A stretch of DNA of 64,000 bases from CBDCVY01 sp965223245 (GTDB lineage Bacteria; Nitrospinota; Nitrospinia; Nitrospinales; Nitrospinaceae), in the NCBI GenBank assembly GCA_965223245.1, contig CBDCVY010000013.1:3038001-3102000 (forward strand). The letters run 5' to 3'. A program made the translations under genes and the position numbers. The notes beneath the pieces were generated by a model, which worked only from the letters and a program-made list of their open reading frames with translations, did no database searches and was not told the origin of the DNA. Within the stretch, counting starts at the first letter, position 1. Each line of letters begins with the position of its first letter. Below, piece by piece: positions 61,902 through 64,000 of this stretch.

Positions 61902-62117
61902 ATGATGGAAATTGATTGGGAAAATTTAATAGCAGTATTAATGATTGGTTTAGGAACATTGGGAATTTTTGTGAGTTCAATAATTTGGATCTCAAAATCC
62001 AAAAAAGAAAAATCAAGAGGCATGCCCTCATGGGTTGTAGATAATCCCTATGCAGCTGAGGACGTATTAGGCCATCCGGATTTAGATAAAATTGTTGAAC
62101 TTAAAAAAAGAGCTTAA
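61902..62117 (+). CDS. Small single-pass membrane protein
   Basis: 71 residues: short acidic N-terminus, one hydrophobic helix (LIAVLMIGLGTLGIFVSSII), a Lys-rich cytoplasmic boundary (SKSKKEKSRG) and a tail with PSWVVDNPYAAEDVLGHPDL. Two ATG codons in tandem (61902, 61905) may start it; no strong ribosome binding site. The tail looks conserved in character (Trp, Pro, Asn, Tyr), suggesting a docking motif. Function unknown. Confidence 0.6.
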   Translation: MMEIDWENLIAVLMIGLGTLGIFVSSIIWISKSKKEKSRGMPSWVVDNPYAAEDVLGHPDLDKIVELKKRA

Positions 62118-62196
62118 ACCGCGATCTCCTCTGGGAATTTTCTCTCCCAAAAGTCTTTTGACTTTTTAGCACGGAGAGCATTGTATGGGAGGGTAA

Positions 62197-62343
62197 TAAT
62201 ATTGGGGCTCAGGAAGAGCCCCAATATTAACAAAATATTTTGAAGTAAAAAGGAAACGATTTGTCCAACTGTTCAGTATTAGTAATCCCCTAACCCTTAT
62301 CCTTCTTCGCTTTGCTGGGCAGTTGGACATTTTTTTATTTTTT
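62197..62343 (+). ncRNA. Candidate small RNA ending in an intrinsic terminator
   Basis: Two strong elements follow each other. First a perfect 14-bp hairpin (62197-62210 with 62216-62229, 5-nt loop AGGAA). Then TGTCCAACTG (62262-62271) pairs perfectly with CAGTTGGACA (62320-62329), directly followed by TTTTTTTATTTTTT. No frame is open across the segment. It could be the 3' end of the preceding small gene or an independent RNA of about 150 nt. Confidence 0.45.
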
Positions 62344-62374
62344 AAATAATGGCCCCATCAAAAAATTAAGCAAA

Positions 62375-62527
62375 CTAACTTTCTTTTTTTCTTTTCTTAA
62401 AAAAATCAACAATAATAGTCAAAATTTTAAAAACTCCTAATGCAATGAAAATTCCCACAATTAATTGCAATAAGGGAGGAAGTTGATTCAGAAACTCTTC
62501 AAACCAAATGTAAATTTCTTTAAACAT
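62375..62527 (-). CDS. Small membrane protein of 50 residues
   Basis: A short frame on the reverse strand encodes MFKEIYIWFEEFLNQLPPLL, a hydrophobic helix (LIVGIFIALGVFKILTIIV) and a basic tail DFFKKRKKES. The arrangement, with acidic outside, one membrane helix and a lysine-rich inner end, is that of a real small membrane protein. There is no clear ribosome binding site before the ATG. It lies between the candidate RNA and the NHL gene. Confidence 0.6.
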   Translation of the reverse strand: MFKEIYIWFEEFLNQLPPLLQLIVGIFIALGVFKILTIIVDFFKKRKKES

Positions 62528-62604
62528 TTTTTCAATAATATCGATTAGATTTCAAATAAAGTATGATGATTATTAATTCTTCAATAATGGATTCATTTAT
62601 TATT

Positions 62605-64000
62605 TCAACCTACAAAAACCGTAGTTTTTTCCGTATCTAAATCGATTTTTAAAATCCGATGGTTGTTTGTATCTGATACGTAAAGAATTTTATCCAGGCA
62701 AAGAACCCCTGCCGGCTCCCATAGCCGAGTACATTGGTCATCACAAGTTAATTCGGTTGAAGCCTCTACGGTATGCACTTCTTCGGTTTTTAAATCGAGG
62801 GCTTTGATTTTATGGTTATAAGAGTCAGCAATGAATAAGCAACCCTCAACATAATGCACTCCCAAGGGATGTTGTAACTCAACCTCTTTACCAATTCCAT
62901 CTTTGTCTCCAAAATCGAAAAGGCCTTTTCCAACATAGGTCTTTGTAAATCCATGATCATCCAAGTTAATGGAACGAATAGCGCTAGTTTCACTATCCGC
63001 AAGAAACAGTTTACCTTCACCAATGGATAATCCACTTGGCTGCGCGAAAGGGGCCAACAACCTCGGACCATCTTGAATTGCTTCAGCTCCCGTTCCCGCA
63101 AATTGCTCCACTATCTCCTCTTCAATAGGGTAAGCACCAATTTGATGAGTTCCAGCGTTAGCAAAATACAAAATATCACCTTCTTTAGAAATATCCCATG
63201 GAGAACTTAATCCCACATTTCTGGCAGGTCCCTTCCCTTTTAAAAATACTCCTTGTTGCCCGGTTCCGGCCACGGTAATTACTTTTTCATTGTCCAACTC
63301 TATTTTTCTAATAAGGTGGTTTTCTGTATCTGCAACCCATATTACTCCTTGGTGAAAACACAATCCTTGTGGCCGAAAAAATTCGGCATCTTCAAAGCTC
63401 CCATCCGTTTGGCCAACTTTTCCTGATCCAATTCGTCTGGTTATTTTTCCTGAAAGATTTACAGTCACAATTTGATTGTGATTGGAGTCCGCAATTGCAA
63501 ATTCTTTGTCCTCTAAACTGTAAGCTATCTTTCCCGGAAAACTTAAGGTAGTCTCTTGGCCATTTGGTGGGGGTTGCATCAAGTCCGTGGCTTTTCCCTT
63601 TAATATATCTTTTTCCTTACATTCATTAATTACATTCTCCAAAGTTTGCTCCAAAAGTTCCGGGTTTGGCTCACCGGGTAGCTGACCTAATACATACCCA
63701 TCCGGTCCAATAAAAACCAGCGTAGGCCAAGCCCGTACCGCATATTTCTGCCAAATTTTAAAATCCTTATCATGAACAATAGGATGAATAATTTCATAGC
63801 GGCTGATAGCCTTCTCTAAATTTTCCATCAATTTTTCCCCGGGGAATTTGGGGCTATGCACCCCGATCACAACGAGGGAATCGGCAAACTTTTCTTCTAT
63901 TCGTTTCAAAGTAGGGATAATGTGGATGCAATTAATACAACAATATGTCCAAAAATCTAGAATAGTAATTTTGCCTAATAAATCCGGAATGTCTAGCGGT
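62605..64000 (-). CDS. NHLRC2-type thioredoxin-like/NHL-repeat protein, 5' end beyond the window
   Basis: The frame is open to the right edge. Upstream of an internal TTG at 63909 the codons read LDFWTYCCINCIHIIPTLK, the thioredoxin-like active site with CINC found in NHLRC2 relatives. The thioredoxin part continues with RAWPTLVFIGPDG (cis-Pro). After a linker come about five NHL blades (FFRPQGLCFHQGVIWVADTE, LQHPLGVHYVEGCLFIADSY, LWEPAGVLCLDKILYVSDTN) forming a propeller. No signal peptide can be judged. Likely a redox protein with a binding propeller; biological role unclear. Confidence 0.9.
   Translation of the reverse strand, partial: PLDIPDLLGKITILDFWTYCCINCIHIIPTLKRIEEKFADSLVVIGVHSPKFPGEKLMENLEKAISRYEIIHPIVHDKDFKIWQKYAVRAWPTLVFIGPDGYVLGQLPGEPNPELLEQTLENVINECKEKDILKGKATDLMQPPPNGQETTLSFPGKIAYSLEDKEFAIADSNHNQIVTVNLSGKITRRIGSGKVGQTDGSFEDAEFFRPQGLCFHQGVIWVADTENHLIRKIELDNEKVITVAGTGQQGVFLKGKGPARNVGLSSPWDISKEGDILYFANAGTHQIGAYPIEEEIVEQFAGTGAEAIQDGPRLLAPFAQPSGLSIGEGKLFLADSETSAIRSINLDDHGFTKTYVGKGLFDFGDKDGIGKEVELQHPLGVHYVEGCLFIADSYNHKIKALDLKTEEVHTVEASTELTCDDQCTRLWEPAGVLCLDKILYVSDTNNHRILKIDLDTEKTTVFVG

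Noticed and set aside
63909..63909. TTG as true start of the NHL gene
   Set aside because: The frame continues to the window edge and encodes the thioredoxin active site upstream of it.

Overview
The window is AT-rich bacterial chromosome from a Gram-negative organism: it has outer-membrane barrels, a lipoprotein-sorting-like protein, AsmA-like and SPFH proteins, and Sec signal peptides throughout. The gene set suggests a marine chemolithoautotroph, and the low-GC Nitrospinota (Nitrospina-type nitrite oxidisers) would fit best. Pointers are a copper-motif diheme cytochrome with an ethylbenzene-dehydrogenase-type heme-b domain (as in gamma subunits of nitrite oxidoreductase-like molybdoenzymes), a ModE-controlled molybdate transporter, a DabAB bicarbonate-uptake operon next to PEP carboxylase, and a sodium-pumping decarboxylase. 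The phylum is an inference; there is no rRNA in the window.

Layout. 1-3.5 kb: end of an unrecognised protein, two Lys/Glu-rich secreted proteins (one with a 63-codon tandem duplication) and a helical protein of unknown role. 3.5-8.4 kb: hflK-hflC and the potassium system trkA-trkH, all forward. 8.4-13.6 kb: an exported repeat protein with a peptidoglycan-binding end, a long non-coding leader and oadA-oadB-oadG. 13.6-22.5 kb: a 1280-residue AsmA-like protein, rlmB, rpsU, a ChaN-PDZ protein, a Cys/His-rich exported protein, a possible DUF1775-like protein and an ABC ATPase. 22.5-25.8 kb: acylphosphatase and modABC behind a ModE-like operator. 25.8-34 kb: a giant coiled-coil/TPR protein with an exact seven-heptad repeat, a TPR protein, a DyP-peroxidase-like pseudoenzyme, pirin, a barrel and small proteins. 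33.8-36.3 kb: an MBOAT/SGNH-like acyl-transfer pair. 36.6-41.7 kb: TetR regulator, RND/MMPL exporter, LolA-like protein and outer-membrane barrel, with matching palindromes before the regulator and the exporter.

42-51.5 kb is a visibly GC-richer block: dabB (NuoL-like), a second degenerate antiporter-fold subunit, dabA, a P-II-like protein and, convergent, ppc. Together they would import inorganic carbon as bicarbonate and feed it into oxaloacetate. tRNA-Leu(UAA) lies just beyond, with two degenerate palindromic repeats on its 3' side.

52.7-64 kb: Nfu, unknown and LRR proteins, an orphan nuoB whose terminator is also the 3' coding end of the convergent gene, an exported monoheme HExxH protein paired with the diheme/EB_dh cytochrome, a DUF1566 protein, an MBL hydrolase, a gene-poor AT stretch holding a long GC hairpin and a possible small RNA, two small membrane proteins and a truncated NHLRC2-type thioredoxin/NHL protein.

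No insertion sequence, CRISPR array, phage gene or integrase was seen. Many starts were moved to codons with a Shine-Dalgarno sequence; TTG starts recur.
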